A stretch of 64,000 nucleotides of DNA from Athripsodes cinereus. Taxonomy: Eukaryota; Arthropoda; Insecta; Trichoptera; Leptoceridae. Below are positions 32,625-42,892 of this stretch, one piece after another (positions within the stretch are counted from its first letter, which is position 1; every line of letters starts with the position of its first letter). The DNA lies in assembly GCA_947579605.1 (NCBI GenBank), contig OX388325.1:7125572-7189571 (forward strand), read 5' to 3'. A program made the translations under genes and the position numbers. Below the pieces are notes generated by a model, which saw only the letters and a list, made by a program, of their open reading frames with translations, ran no database searches and was not told the origin of the DNA.

Positions 32625-33055
32625 AATTCTGTGGAGATGCGATCACTGAGAAGAATGGTTGTTAAAACGTTGCGTGATAGAGTGAAGAATGAGGATATCA
32701 GGAGAATTAGCGAATGTGAGAGAGATGTGTTGTAGATAGAATGCGTATATATAAGTTACGATGATTTGGACATGTAGAATGGATGAACGATGAAAGGATG
32801 ACGAAGAGGATGTATTTATTATCCGAAAGAGGGGGTGTGAGAAAGCACGGACGTCCAAGAACTACGTCGCTTGTTGATTACACGGATCTAATTCTCAATC
32901 ACGGTCGCGTGTTAAGTGATAGAAATCGGCGGGCATGCATGCATGAGAAACTGGATGAATATAGAAGAAGCGGAAGAAGTATGTAAGGATAGATCAACAT
33001 GGCGTTCCGTTCTCTCTGCCTACCTCGCCTGGGACACGGCGTGAGGATATATTAT
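32625..33055 (+). mobile_element. LINE-B 3' fragment
   Basis: Starts at GGAGATGCGATCACTGAGAA and codes MVVKTLRDRVKNEDIRRI, then, after a shift, ERMTKRMYLL and RKHGRPRTT, ending TCTCTCTGCCTACCTCGCC and GGCGTGAGGATATATTATAA. Together with the previous entry it forms an inverted pair. Confidence 0.8.
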
Positions 33056-33117
33056 AATAGTTCAGTTAGCTATTATTTATTGAATTAAGTATTTATATAT
33101 ATACATACCTATTTCAT

Positions 33118-33633
33118 GGGAGCCGGATAATTTACCGACAACAATTTGCCGACGGACAATTCACCGACAACAATTCACCGAGAGGACAAATTACCGAGAG
33201 GATAATTCACCGACAGGATAATTCATCGACGTACATTTCACCGACAGACAATTTGCCGACAAATACAAAACAATATAATCACGTTTTGTAATTTGTAATT
33301 GTCTGACGATTCCAAGTGCCAAATCAATGGCCTACGGATGATAAGAAAGAATAAAGAATAAAGAATGTTGTATTTTATTGTTTATATATGTATTTGTGTA
33401 ACAAAATATTTAAACACTCACTACAAGAAACAATCTGCCTTTTTTAAAAAAAGAACTTCCGACCACGCTAGAATTATATTATTCGCATTTGTCGGCAAAT
33501 TGTCTGTCGGTGAAATGTACGTCGATGAATTATCCTGTCGGTGAATTATCCTCTCGGTAATTTGTCCTCTCGGTGAATTGTTGTCGGTGAATTGTCCGTC
33601 GGCAAATTGTTGTCGGTGAATTTTCCTAGACCC
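33118..33633. mobile_element. Foldback element with about 150-bp repetitive inverted arms and 9-bp target duplication
   Basis: Direct repeats CTATTTCAT at 33109-33117 and 33634-33642 flank the element. Each arm consists of about ten short units around AATTCACCGACA / AATTTGCCGAC, and the right arm is an almost base-perfect reverse complement of the left. The 210-bp centre is single-copy in the window and non-coding. The 9-bp duplication would suit a Mutator-like or foldback class; the class is not established. Confidence 0.85.
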
Positions 33634-33644
33634 CTATTTCATAT

Positions 33645-33785
33645 TTAGGGTTAGTTGGAAGACATCGCATTTTAGCGATAAACTCGCCATCTGTACATTG
33701 AATTGTATAAATGATAATTATTTTCTTTGTTAATTTGTATTATTGTAAACAATGTACAGTGAAGAATAAAATAAATAAATAATAA
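33645..33785 (+). repeat. Tail T copy
   Basis: GGTTAGTTGGAAGACATCGC ... GATAAACTCGCCATCTGTAC, ending GAATAAAATAAATAAATAAT. Begins within 3 bp of the foldback element's target duplication. Confidence 0.75.
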
Positions 33786-33869
33786 ATATTTATATTATTT
33801 ATATTGATTGAATATATCAACATTTTTTTATATATTTTTTATTTATTTATTTATGAATTTTATTATATA

Positions 33870-34439
33870 CAGTGAAACCTCCATCTATCGTTTTTGAAGG
33901 GACCTATTGAAATAAACTATGGATGCGGGAAAACGATGAATGCGGGAGTATAGAAAAAAACACATTAATATGTATTTTAATGTTTAATAATATATGTAGG
34001 TACATAGAGTAGGTATATAAGTTTTATAAAAATGATACATGTTTCAAAAGTTATATATCAATTTGTTGAAATAATAAATATAGTGACAAAATAAAAAAGA
34101 AAGCTGCATGGAGAGCAAAATCATACTTTGTACTGTATGTAATCTTTCATTGTCATATGCTTTTTTGTTTTTTTATTGTACCTACTGACGAAATATCATA
34201 AAAGGCAGCCGACAGAATCAACAAACTGTTCATTCTTTCTCGCTCACTCTCCAATGTGTTTATACATTTATACGATTTTTTTGTGTAATTTAAACGGTCA
34301 ATGCGATAAAATCATATAGAGAAACGATGGATGCGATATATTTTTACGTGTTTTGTATGAAACTAATTCGGAACTGTAAAAAATAACGACAAATACGGGA
34401 AAACAATTATTCGAGGAACGATAGATAGAGGTTTCACTG
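33870..34439. mobile_element. MITE with CAGTGAAACCTC ends and TA flanks
   Basis: Inverted ends CAGTGAAACCTCCATCTATC / its reverse complement, and TA on each side (33868-33869, 34440-34441). The 570-bp body repeats the end motif (AAACGATGGATGCG) in degenerate form. No transposase. Tc1/mariner/pogo-type by its target site. Confidence 0.85.
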
Positions 34440-34509
34440 TATTTGACATTTTTATACCATTTTGATTTCTTTTGGTAATATCTTGACCAATTTTTTTTAA
34501 CAATTTTAT

Positions 34510-34800
34510 GATTATGTACCTATAACCTGATTAATGTAAAATTCCGATTTTTTTACTCTAATTGTTTCGTGTCTTTTTTGTAACAGATCGTACCTTTGTA
34601 TACATGTATTGTATGTATACAAAGGTTTAATATGTAAGGCTTTGGTCGTAAATATCTGTAAATAAATAAATAAATATGACTTAGGGAGGCATATTATAAC
34701 ACACAAAGGTCTAGTACAGCAGTAAATTACATTTTTTAATATTGTTATCAGAACACTTGTAGGTAATTAGGTCATGATAAATTTATGCTTTGTTATATAA
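34510..34800. other. AT-rich stretch with a 16-bp inverted repeat and a LINE-like tail
   Basis: An inverted repeat ACCTTTGTATACATGTA / reverse complement spans 34590-34626. It is followed by ATGTAAGGCTTTGGTCG and (AAAT)4, a LINE-like 3' terminus. No gene. Confidence 0.45.
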
Positions 34801-34802
34801 AT

Positions 34803-35075
34803 TTACTCAGCCAAACCCCATCTCTGGAGTTTCTTTCTAGTGCGTCCCACTTCTGTTCTGATTCTGTTGAGGGTTTTCCACATCGGCCATGGTAGGTCAT
34901 GGTAGGTCATGGCCCGGAGGCAGGGCTTCCACTGGGCTGTTAAATATTGTCCCTTGTATGTTCTCCGCTGTGTCTCTCCACAGGCGCACTCTCGCAATCT
35001 CTGTCAATACTGTCTTAGTGGTACTAATAGACTCTTGAAATATCCGAAAAAGATCTGTTATTTCAATATACCTTA
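34803..35075 (-). mobile_element. LINE-H C-terminal fragment
   Basis: The minus strand reads PWPMWKTLNRIRTEVGRTRK and LQRWGLAE, nearly identical to the plus-strand copy at 49400-49640 (RIRTGVGRTRKKLQRWGLAE). Upstream it contains TKTVLTEIARVRLWRDTAE. Truncated at the zinc-binding CDCG segment. Confidence 0.7.
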
Positions 35076-35226
35076 ACGGCATTTATTATCCCACAAATGG
35101 AGTACCATTTATCACTGCATTTACACCGATTTAACTTTTTATCTTTCTTCAGGAATGTCCAAGTCTCACTTGCATACCTACATCAGCGTTGGCTCTAGGA
35201 TGGCCGAGTACACCGAGAGGGTTAAT

Positions 35227-35451
35227 CTATCTATCTATATATTCCCTCACGCCGTATCCCAAGTGGGGTAGGCAGAGAGAACGGAACGCCAATTACATCT
35301 GTCCTTAAATATTTTTTCACCTCCTCCACAGTCATACAATTTCTCATGCACGCACGTCGATTTCTCTTACTCAAATCACGTCCGTCCATGAGAATTTGAT
35401 CTACATGTTCAAGCCATGTAGTTCTCGGACGCCCGCGCTTCCTCACACCCC
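35227..35451 (-). mobile_element. LINE-B 3' end with 11-bp target duplication
   Basis: Perfect direct repeats AGAGGGTTAAT at 35216-35226 and 35452-35462. The 225-bp insert codes on the minus strand RKRGRPRTTWLEHVDQIL and has a tail of ATAGATAG units. Confidence 0.9.
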
Positions 35452-35482
35452 AGAGGGTTAATAATAATGATAGAATAGAATA

Positions 35483-36197
35483 GGTTTTTCGTGTGGCGAA
35501 CTCGTTATTCGTTTTTGTGCGTGCTGCCTCCTTTGGTGGAGAGTAGCATTGGTTGGGATGTCCCCTTCGGGAGGGAGAATAGTTTTCACATTCTACTCTG
35601 GTACCGGTGATCCCTGCGCTCTCTATCTTGGATCCTTAAAAGTTTCTGGACATCATATTTCTGCTTTTTGAAACAAATTTTGATTATTGGATATACTTAT
35701 TGTTATTTTTTTCCTATGTGTGCATTTCGGATCCTTGTATTATTTTAATAAAAAATATAAATATTGGTGTTTCTGTACCTTAAGGGGATATTGAAAGTTT
35801 TACAGTAGTTTAAAAGATTCCCACGAGGCGGATTTGGCCGGCCGCCCATTCAGGCTGCCCATATGGCTCGCCCGTGTGGACACATTTTTTGATTGCAAGT
35901 GCGGATAAATAGGAGTCTTTGACTCCTGAGATATTTTGTATAATTTAGGCTAACAACTAGTACGTAGTAAGTTCTTTTGTAAACAATGGAGTCGGTGGAC
36001 ATTAACGGTTGTATTTAATTTTGGGGAGGATTTTGTCGGGGATAGCCCTTCAGGCGACTCTTGAGCCCTTCCTTGAGAAGAATTTGCATGAAGAGTATGG
36101 ATGACATGGGAATTGACATTCCTGCAACATCCATGGGTGAGGGAGGGTGCAACCCTTAATGTGCCCTGAGATATCCGGGTGTGTGGAGGGTCCTTTC
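35483..36197. mobile_element. 715-bp insertion between 17-bp direct repeats
   Basis: AATGATAGAATAGAATA occurs at 35466-35482 and 36198-36214, and the following bases (GGTTTTTC.. / AGGTTTTTCC..) are also alike, so either a target duplication or a segmental duplication made it. The insert is relatively GC-rich (GGCCGGCCGCCCATTCAGG, GCGGATAAATAGGAGTC) and shares parts with 23395-23480 and, reversed, 57200-57310. No open reading frame. Probably a LINE 3' region. Confidence 0.55.
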
Positions 36198-36219
36198 AAT
36201 GATAGAATAGAATAAGGTT

Positions 36220-36450
36220 TTTCCGTGGAGCACCCGACAAAGAATTAATCTTTCACTATTTTCCATAAGTTTTCGAGTGTTTTGTAGAAGGCAGATGCTT
36301 GCAAAATAAAGACACTTTACATCTATATTTTACAACTTATCCTGATCCTCATTTCTTGTTGGCACAGAGAGGACAGTTTGCAACTGGTTTGCTGGCTATT
36401 CCACTTGTGAGATATGCCGTGACGGTATAGTAGCAGTAGGAGTAGTAGAA
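36220..36450 (+). mobile_element. Repeat A, long copy
   Basis: CCGTGGAGCACCCGACAAAG, AAGTTTTCGAGTGTTTTG, then TTGGCACAGAGAGGACAG, CACTTGTGAGATATGCC and a GTAGCAGTAGGAGTAGTAG tail. The central ATCTCAAATTCAGCGATGAG block is partly lost. Confidence 0.7.
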
Positions 36451-36608
36451 TAAGGTTTGATGATTGAGCCTTTGACATCGGAAGTAGGCAAGATGATTTT
36501 AATGTATGTCATATATGGGTCGATTGAGTGAAGGTATGCGAGAGTAAGTTACGAAGGCCTCTTTATAGTACATACGTGGAACGCGATGTAAGATAATATT
36601 CTTAATAT

Positions 36609-37372
36609 CGATGGTTTAAACCACAAAAGACACATGTCTACATTTGACAGTTTCAAGAAAACAGGTTTTCAAAGTTTGAGATTGTCAATTAATTAATGAA
36701 TTTTAAGTTAATTCAGAAGATGTCCTTGATGGACTTGTGCTTTATAAGAACTAAGAAAGTCGATACAAATTCTATACTACTATAATATACCCTCACGCCG
36801 TGTCCCAGATGGGGTAGGCAGAGAGAACGGAGCGCCATATAGATCTATCCCTGCACACTTCCTTCGCTTCCTCTACATTCATCCAGTTTCTCATACATGC
36901 ACGCCGATTCCTCTTACTAAATACGCGTCCGTCACGTGCTCCAGCCACGTAGTTCTTGGAAGTCCGCGCTTCTTTTTAGCTTTTCTTTCAGATAAATACA
37001 TCCTCTTCGTCATCCTTTCATCGTATATTCACTCAACATGTCCAAACCACCGTAACTTATTTACACGCATTCTGTCCACAACACTCTTCTCGCATTCGCC
37101 CATTCTCCTGATATCCTCATTATTCACTCTATCTCGCAACGTTTTAATGGATTCTCAAATATCTTAGTGACATGTTACATCTGTGCACAAAACAATGTTA
37201 ATTTATGGACGTGTGACATTGGATTTTTATTGAATATTTCGATAGTGATATAAGTATTATTGGTAATATTTACGCAGGACATACATAGCGTTGCAACCGA
37301 TCTTGTACTATTATTATATAAACTGATTTTACCTTAATAGTGAACATGTGTCATTTGTGCTTTAAACCATCG
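36609..37372. mobile_element. MITE-N copy interrupted by LINE-B
   Basis: Left end CGATGGTTTAAACCAC, right end GTGCTTTAAACCATCG. Without the 36774-37150 insert it is collinear with the complete copy at 8375-8762. Confidence 0.85.
36774..37150 (-). mobile_element. LINE-B 3' fragment nested in MITE-N
   Basis: Tail TACTACTATAATATA, then CCCTCACGCCGTGTCCCAG through the LINE-B C-terminal coding region to CTATCTCGCAACGTTTTAA. ATTCT is found on both sides and may be a short target duplication. A 20-bp internal deletion removes the GATCAAATTCT block. Confidence 0.8.
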
Positions 37373-37644
37373 ATATGTAAACAGTGTTTCTGGATAGACC
37401 ATTGGTATATAGAATGTACCTACTAGAGTTGACATTAAACTTTTGCTTCGTGAAGTCGTTAGCAAAGAAATAGTTTTTTGAGTTTCCCACTGTCCCACTA
37501 TGTCAAAGGAAATGAGTCTCCATAAAACATCGTTTAACATCTCCAATTTAGTTTCATTTTGATTTCTTGTTTCTAATTATTTCAATTTTCTTTCCGATTA
37601 CAGAATTTCGTAATTTTAATTAAATTAAATAAATTACGGCAACC

Positions 37645-37735
37645 AGAGACAGTGCTTTTGTTTTTTGAGTTACAAGATCCTGGGCTCGATCTCAGCCAAC
37701 ACAAAATGAAAAATGTCCTTAATCAAATAGTCCTG
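37645..37735 (+). mobile_element. tRNA-derived SINE fragment
   Basis: A-box-like AACCAGAGACAGTGCTTTTG and B-box-like GGGCTCGATCTCAGCC, then CACAAAATGAAAAATG. Same family as 745-822 and 8236-8330. Confidence 0.6.
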
Positions 37736-37770
37736 GATTTGGGTGTTACATGACATGTATTGGAATTTTT

Positions 37771-38114
37771 CCAGATTAGGTAAACGCATCTAAACTTCAA
37801 TTATTTTGAATTATTTTTATGTAGATATGTAGTATTTTACCAGGAGAATAAGAATCCGCTGGATTTTTTGTTTTTTTTAAAGCACAAAATTAATTATTTG
37901 CATTTTTCGTACGTGTTTGACATGTCACTTAAATTTTAATCTTTGGTCTGATTTGTAGGTTGGGTTAGAGTTATTCTGGTGTTTTTTTATGCAAAAGCAC
38001 ATTTATTTACAATCATTTCATTATCATATCATTTCCTGAGTGAAAAAATATATAATTAAGGAAATATAAGTAGAAAATTCATAAATTCAATTTTGATGCG
38101 TTCACCTTATCTGG
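37771..38114 (+). mobile_element. MITE-C, complete copy
   Basis: Inverted ends CCAGATTAGGTAAACGCATC and (reversed right end) CCAGATAAGGTGAACGCATC. It is the reference for the copies at 2815-3055 and 8860-9106 and supplies the empty-site sequence for the LINE-Q insertion. Confidence 0.85.
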
Positions 38115-38375
38115 TCTTTTACCTGACGTAGTATATTTCACTTTATATTGCAGATTCAAGTTCCCTCTCTCGGTTCGTTAATACCTATTGTATAGTTGTG
38201 CTAAAACTTACTTGTAAATAGTTATTTCACCTTCATCAATAAAGTGTTTAAACGGTGTTCGAGTTTTGATACTAAACCCACATCCCCTTAGTAGCAGAAC
38301 CAAAACTTTCGAGGGATCTGAAGATTGGAGCGGTGTGTGGCCCCAAATCCACACACCATTAACCAACAGATATTA

Positions 38376-38480
38376 CATGGTAGTATATTGCGTTTTTAAA
38401 AATAATATAAATAAAACAAAATTATGTAAATGATAATTTCTCTAAAGTAAAACATTTCTACTTGTTGAGATGTGGAACAG
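38376..38480 (+). repeat. Repeat K fragment
   Basis: Ends AAACATTTCTACTTGTTGAG then ATGTGGAAC, the K terminal motif; the upstream part is AT-rich and degenerate. It directly abuts MITE-M. Confidence 0.45.
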
Positions 38481-38489
38481 CAAACTGAG

Positions 38490-39010
38490 TCAAAACAAAT
38501 TTTAACGTTACGTTTTCGTTCCGTTAGCGTTCGAATATAGACGAAGTTGCGAGAAAGTGTCAATTTCGTAGCTAAAATACACAATAGTGACGAAATTTAA
38601 CACTTAGGCGCAATGTCGTCTACATTCGAACGATTGCAACACGAAAACTTAACGCTAAAATGTGTTTTGACTCAGGCATCTGGGCCCGCAGTCATAACAC
38701 ATTTTAGCGTTACGTTTTCGTGTCGTTTGTCTATATTTGAACGATTACAACACGAAAACGTAACGCTAAAATGTGTTTTGACTCAGGCATCTGGGCCCGT
38801 AGTCATAACACATTTTAGCGTTACGTTTTCGTGTCGTTTGTCTATATTTGAACGATTGCAACACGAAAACGTAACGCTAAAATGTGTTTTGACTCAGGCA
38901 TCTGGGCCCGAAGTCATAACACATTTTAGCGTTACGTTTTCGTGTCGTTTGTCTATATTTGAACGATAACGACACGAAAATGTAACGCTAAAATTTGTTT
39001 TGACTTCGGG
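38490..39010. repeat. MITE-M relative expanded into a tandem array of palindromes
   Basis: A left copy of the MITE-M arms (38493-38680) is followed by units of exactly 111 bp; CTATATTTGAACGA lies at 38731, 38842 and 38953. Each unit is itself an inverted repeat (TTTTAGCGTTACGTTTTCGT / reverse complement). Because 111 is a multiple of three, a 118-codon frame stays open (38613-38969, repeating ERLQHENVTLKCVLTQASGP). I regard that frame as a by-product. Confidence 0.9.
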
Positions 39011-39276
39011 CCTTGGACAGTCGAGACATCTCCAGTTAGGTTTAGTTCTGTGACACTCTTCTATATGGTGGTAGTAGTGGTAGAGTGATGTATGTATTGT
39101 TTGTTCATCGGAATAATGTGCCGTTGTAGAAACTGGTTTTGGGAATATTTTATTAATATAAATACGAAGTACTTAATAATATGTAATAATAATAGTTACA
39201 AATAAACCATAATATAATACACCAATGCATACGTAATTTCTAACTCTTCTCACATGACAGTAAGGTGTTGCTCCTC

Positions 39277-39853
39277 ATATCGTCCCTCTTCTGACTAACA
39301 GTCCCTCTTCTGACTAACAGTCGTATCTTCCTAAATGTAAATTGTTCAGGAGAGCGTTTTTAGTGTTTTGCCGTGCATATTTTCGTCTCTCCTAGTTATA
39401 TGATACAGTGTAAATATATTACATTATTTTATTTGTACCTACCTATTCTTATAAATTTCAGAATCATTTTTGTGATGAAATTTTGAGAAATTTGTAGATT
39501 TTATTTAGAACACATTTTATTTAGATTAATTCGTAAATACGACAACAAATCAGAAAGCTATTCCAGGATAACGGTAACAGTTACAGGTGTGATCTTCAGT
39601 GAGAACATGCAGGGCACATATAAGTACACATTGGTAATCATAAGACATTGTACATCTTAAATTCAGCGATGAGGTTTGCCACCCATCCTGAATGTCTTGA
39701 TTTTATATTGGCACGAAGAGGACAGCTTGCAGCTGGTCTGCTGGCTACCCCACGTGTGGGTTATGCCGTGATGGTATAGTATAATAGTAGTAATCATAAG
39801 TCAATTTCGCCAAAAATGTCAGATACGACAGTTAGTCAGAAGAGGGAAGAAAA
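39277..39853. mobile_element. MITE-F copy interrupted by repeat A
   Basis: Inverted ends ATCGTCCCTCTTCTGACTAA. The left end carries a 20-bp tandem duplication of CCTCTTCTGACTAACAGTC. The second copy, in reverse orientation, is 54506-54917 and lacks the repeat A insertion. Confidence 0.85.
39645..39789 (+). mobile_element. Repeat A insertion with 11-bp target duplication
   Basis: GTAATCATAAG lies at 39634-39644 and 39790-39800. The 145-bp insert runs from ACATTGTACATCTTAAATTC through GGTTTGCCACCCATCCTGAA, GGACAGCTTGCAGCTGG and TGTGGGTTATGCCGTGATGG to an ATAGTATAATAGTAG tail. The other MITE-F copy (near 54555) shows the unoccupied target. Confidence 0.9.
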
Positions 39854-40254
39854 ATGTTTATTTCTTGTAGAGTTTGGAAAAGTTTCACTAAAATTGAGTT
39901 ATATAATATGTCGCTAGATTTGTAATTAAATATTCTATAATCTTAGAAGATTGTTTCTTTCAAAACACTCACCATTTGTAAATAAAAATATATAAATAAA
40001 ATGATTATGAGAAAAATCTTTTTTTTGGCTATCCACCCATTATCGAGTAATTTGAGTTGTGTGTCTTTTAATGTTCCCTATAATTCAACCGACCAATAGG
40101 AGTTATTTTTGTGTACCTATACAAAATGTACAGTTTATTTTTATTCAATGCGATTCCTTCATGCATGTTCTCCTGTTAATTGTATCCATAACGTGTACTT
40201 TCATTAGGATTTAGTCAATATGATCCAGCCATTTAATCCTCCTGAATGAAAAAG

Positions 40255-40345
40255 TCACTTTTCATTTTTCCCAAGCCGAGAATCAATAGCAGGATCTAGT
40301 GATTCAAATGTAAAAGCACTACCTCCGCGCCACATCCTAAACCAT
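40255..40345 (-). mobile_element. tRNA-derived SINE fragment
   Basis: Minus-strand A-box-like GGCGCGGAGGTAGTGCTTTT and a degraded B-box (TGCTATTGATTCTCGG), followed by a GAAAAATGAAAAG body. Confidence 0.55.
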
Positions 40346-40859
40346 GGCAGATATAGGTAATAATCATATCGAAAAACAAAAATGTCGCCATCGCAAAAAT
40401 GCCTTCGAGGCTCTGACAAAATTACGCAAATTCTTTATGCGTAGTAATAATATGATATATTATGAATAATTAACAATATGTTATTAATATTGAAAGGGCC
40501 CAGTGGTCTAAAGATTGCATCACTGCGCGCGATTGGCTAAAGAAGATTCGAAAGCTCACATAACGACACTTTCGCTGCGTCACTAATTATTATAATATCG
40601 AACCAGTAAAAATACTATTCTCCCAGAAAAAGAATACATCATTATTAATTGTGTCAAATTTCAACAGTAGCCTTAAAGGCATTTATGGCGTCCGGTAAAG
40701 GAAATGTATCTCACTCTTTTTCAAAAGTTTTTGAACCCTGCAAAGGCAGGTGTTTATAAAATATTACGAATTATGAATGTCTTTGTTCTAATTTATAGGG
40801 AGATGACAGACTTTATACAAATATCTATAATAATTTACAATATACAATCATATAAACCC

Positions 40860-41530
40860 ATTGAACCCCAAACACGCCAAAATTGCCGTGTCTGGGGTTC
40901 CAGAATCCACGTGTGATTGGCGAACAACAAATGCACCAACAACGTGTCACTGTTTGGTACGGATTTTGGGCAGCAAACATCATTGGACCATACTTTTTTG
41001 AAAATGAGGCTGGTCAAGCAGCAACTGTTACTGGTGCTCGATATCACGACATGATAACACCAGTCTTTCTGCCGAAGTTGGATGCTATTGATGTGGCCAA
41101 TATGTGGCCACATGCCATACAGCCAATGAAACCATTCAACTACTGCATGAGACGTTTCCTGGTCGTGCACTCTCCCGTTTCGGTGATCAGAATTGGCCCC
41201 CTAGATCATGTGATTAAACACCATTAGATTTCTTCTTGGGGTTATTTGAAATCAAAGGTCTTTGTCAACAAGCCCACAACCACACGTGCATTACAAGAGG
41301 AAATTAAACGCTGCATCAACGAAATTCAGCCACAATTATGCAGAAAGCTCATGAAAAATTTCGATGAAAGGGTACGATTGTGCCAGCAAAGTCTTGGAGG
41401 CCATTTGCCCGATGTGTTATTCCATAAGTGCACTTCATGATTCAGTGAAAAAATAAAAATCTTAGGACTAAAAACTCTCTTTTATATTTAAATCAAATCT
41501 TGCGTTAATTTTGAGACATCCTATATAACA
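40860..41530 (+). pseudogene. Mariner-like transposase remnant (C-terminal two thirds)
   Basis: Cut-and-paste DNA transposase relic of the Tc1/mariner superfamily. Readable blocks: RQNCRVWGS, then after a shift NPRVIGEQQMHQQRVTVWYG, FWAANIIGPYFFENEAGQAA, MITPVFLPKLDAIDVANMW, and after more shifts WGYLKSKVFVN, LQEEIKRCINEIQPQLCRKL and CQQSLGGHLPDVLFH. The region that should carry the second catalytic aspartate block and the last DDE residue is scrambled by at least two frameshifts and a stop near 41225. The N-terminal DNA-binding part is missing. The right end (CGTTAATTTTGAGACATCC near 41500-41523) may be the element's inverted terminus. Not functional. Single copy in this window. Confidence 0.8.
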
Positions 41531-42053
41531 AATATCATAATTCTTCTTCCTCTTATTTCATTTTACGGCAATGCACCCGCAATCGAGTGAATTATGATAT
41601 CATAATTCAAAAGAAGAAAAAACAGCGGAAGTACTATATAAGTGTTCCATTAGAAAAAAATTAACATGAACAAAATAAGTATTCATCCATAGCTGAGCAC
41701 CCATTCTGAAAGTCTGGTTATTATTATTATTAGGTACCTAATCGACACGAAGAGAACAATCTGTTTGTTTATTATACTGCAAGAATGAGAGAATGGGAAC
41801 CTCTTCTTTGCAGTGGACACTGAAAAACTACCAATAACTTCTTGTTTTCATACAGTCATAATGGATCTGCAAAGAATTATGTAAGAGGTCATTGCTGAGA
41901 CTATATGCTATAAAAATCGTAAAGCGAATGTATCTAATCGCACAGCAGAAATACCAATGTTAAATATTGGATATTTTTAAAATGGTTTGCATAGGTCAGC
42001 GGTCGAGGAACTTTTTTGTCATTCATTATCCCAAAATATTTTTGCATAAGACG
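41531..42053. other. Non-coding stretch
   Basis: No supported gene. Short inverted repeats flank GAATTATGATATCATAATTC at 41590-41610. A weak repeat A trace lies near 41680-41800 (ATAGCTGAGCACCCATTCTG ... ATCGACACGAAGAGAAC). Confidence 0.4.
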
Positions 42054-42061
42054 ATATATAC

Positions 42062-42855
42062 CAGGGGTGGCCAACCGGTCGATCGCGACAATTAATCCAG
42101 TCGATCGTGGCAAAGCAAAAAATATAAAAATACATAAATACGTAGAACAGACTGCGCAACGTAATCACCAACTGCTGCACGCATCATCTTGTATAATTTT
42201 TCAATCGCCGTTCCGTCACGTTATTTATCTCTCTTTTACGCAGTATAGCTTGATACCGGGGGGGGGGTAGAAACTGTAAGGTAGAAGTAAAACTGAAACT
42301 ATTTATTTTGAATATTTGAAACCGGATTTAAAACATCTGAAACTCAAACACCGTCGGCTGGGATTTGCATGGCAATAGATAAGGTTCGGTCTTTTCAAAA
42401 GGGTTAGATTTTTATGGTAGCCTGAATCTATATTTGAAAATAAACATTGGAATATTTAAATACGGAAAAACCAAATCTCTGCAACAATTAGTCGCTGACC
42501 AATAAGCGGGAAGTACGCGATGAAAAATAAGATGCTCAGACGCAGTGCTCTCATACATAAGTAGTTACTAAGAATCATTTTCAGTTTTATGTTTTCCCTC
42601 TTAATAAAATAAAAATACTACTTAATTGTGTACTGAACTATGCTGTTTCATTTAAAATTTCAAGATGTATGTAATTCTGGTTGGTTGGAAGAAATTGCCT
42701 AATGGCAATAAGCCCGCCAGTGTACAGTTATATTTGTTTATAGTATGTACAAGAAGATGTATAAATATAAATAAATAAATAAAATAATTGGTACATCGCA
42801 CAGGGCTTCCTCAGTAAACAGTAGATCTTGGATCTAATCAAGTTGGCCACCCCTG
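42062..42855. mobile_element. Non-autonomous hAT element (CAGGGGTGGCCAAC ends)
   Basis: Ends CAGGGGTGGCCAACCGGTCG and, reversed, CAGGGGTGGCCAACTTGATT. The flanking octamers ATATATAC and GTATATAC differ by one base. Inside are a 45-bp relic of LINE-P ORF2 (42320-42370: TTTAAAACATCTGAAAC) and a tail T unit (42680-42785), so other elements inserted into it or were captured. A poly(G) run is at 42260-42267. Confidence 0.85.
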
Positions 42856-42892
42856 GTATATACCAATTAGGTAAATTAAAACAAGTGTTCTT

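Noticed and set aside
38613..38969. 118-codon repeating frame (ERLQHENVTLKCVLTQ)
   Set aside because: It is the translation of palindromic 111-bp MITE-M units; the same sequence read backwards is equally repetitive.
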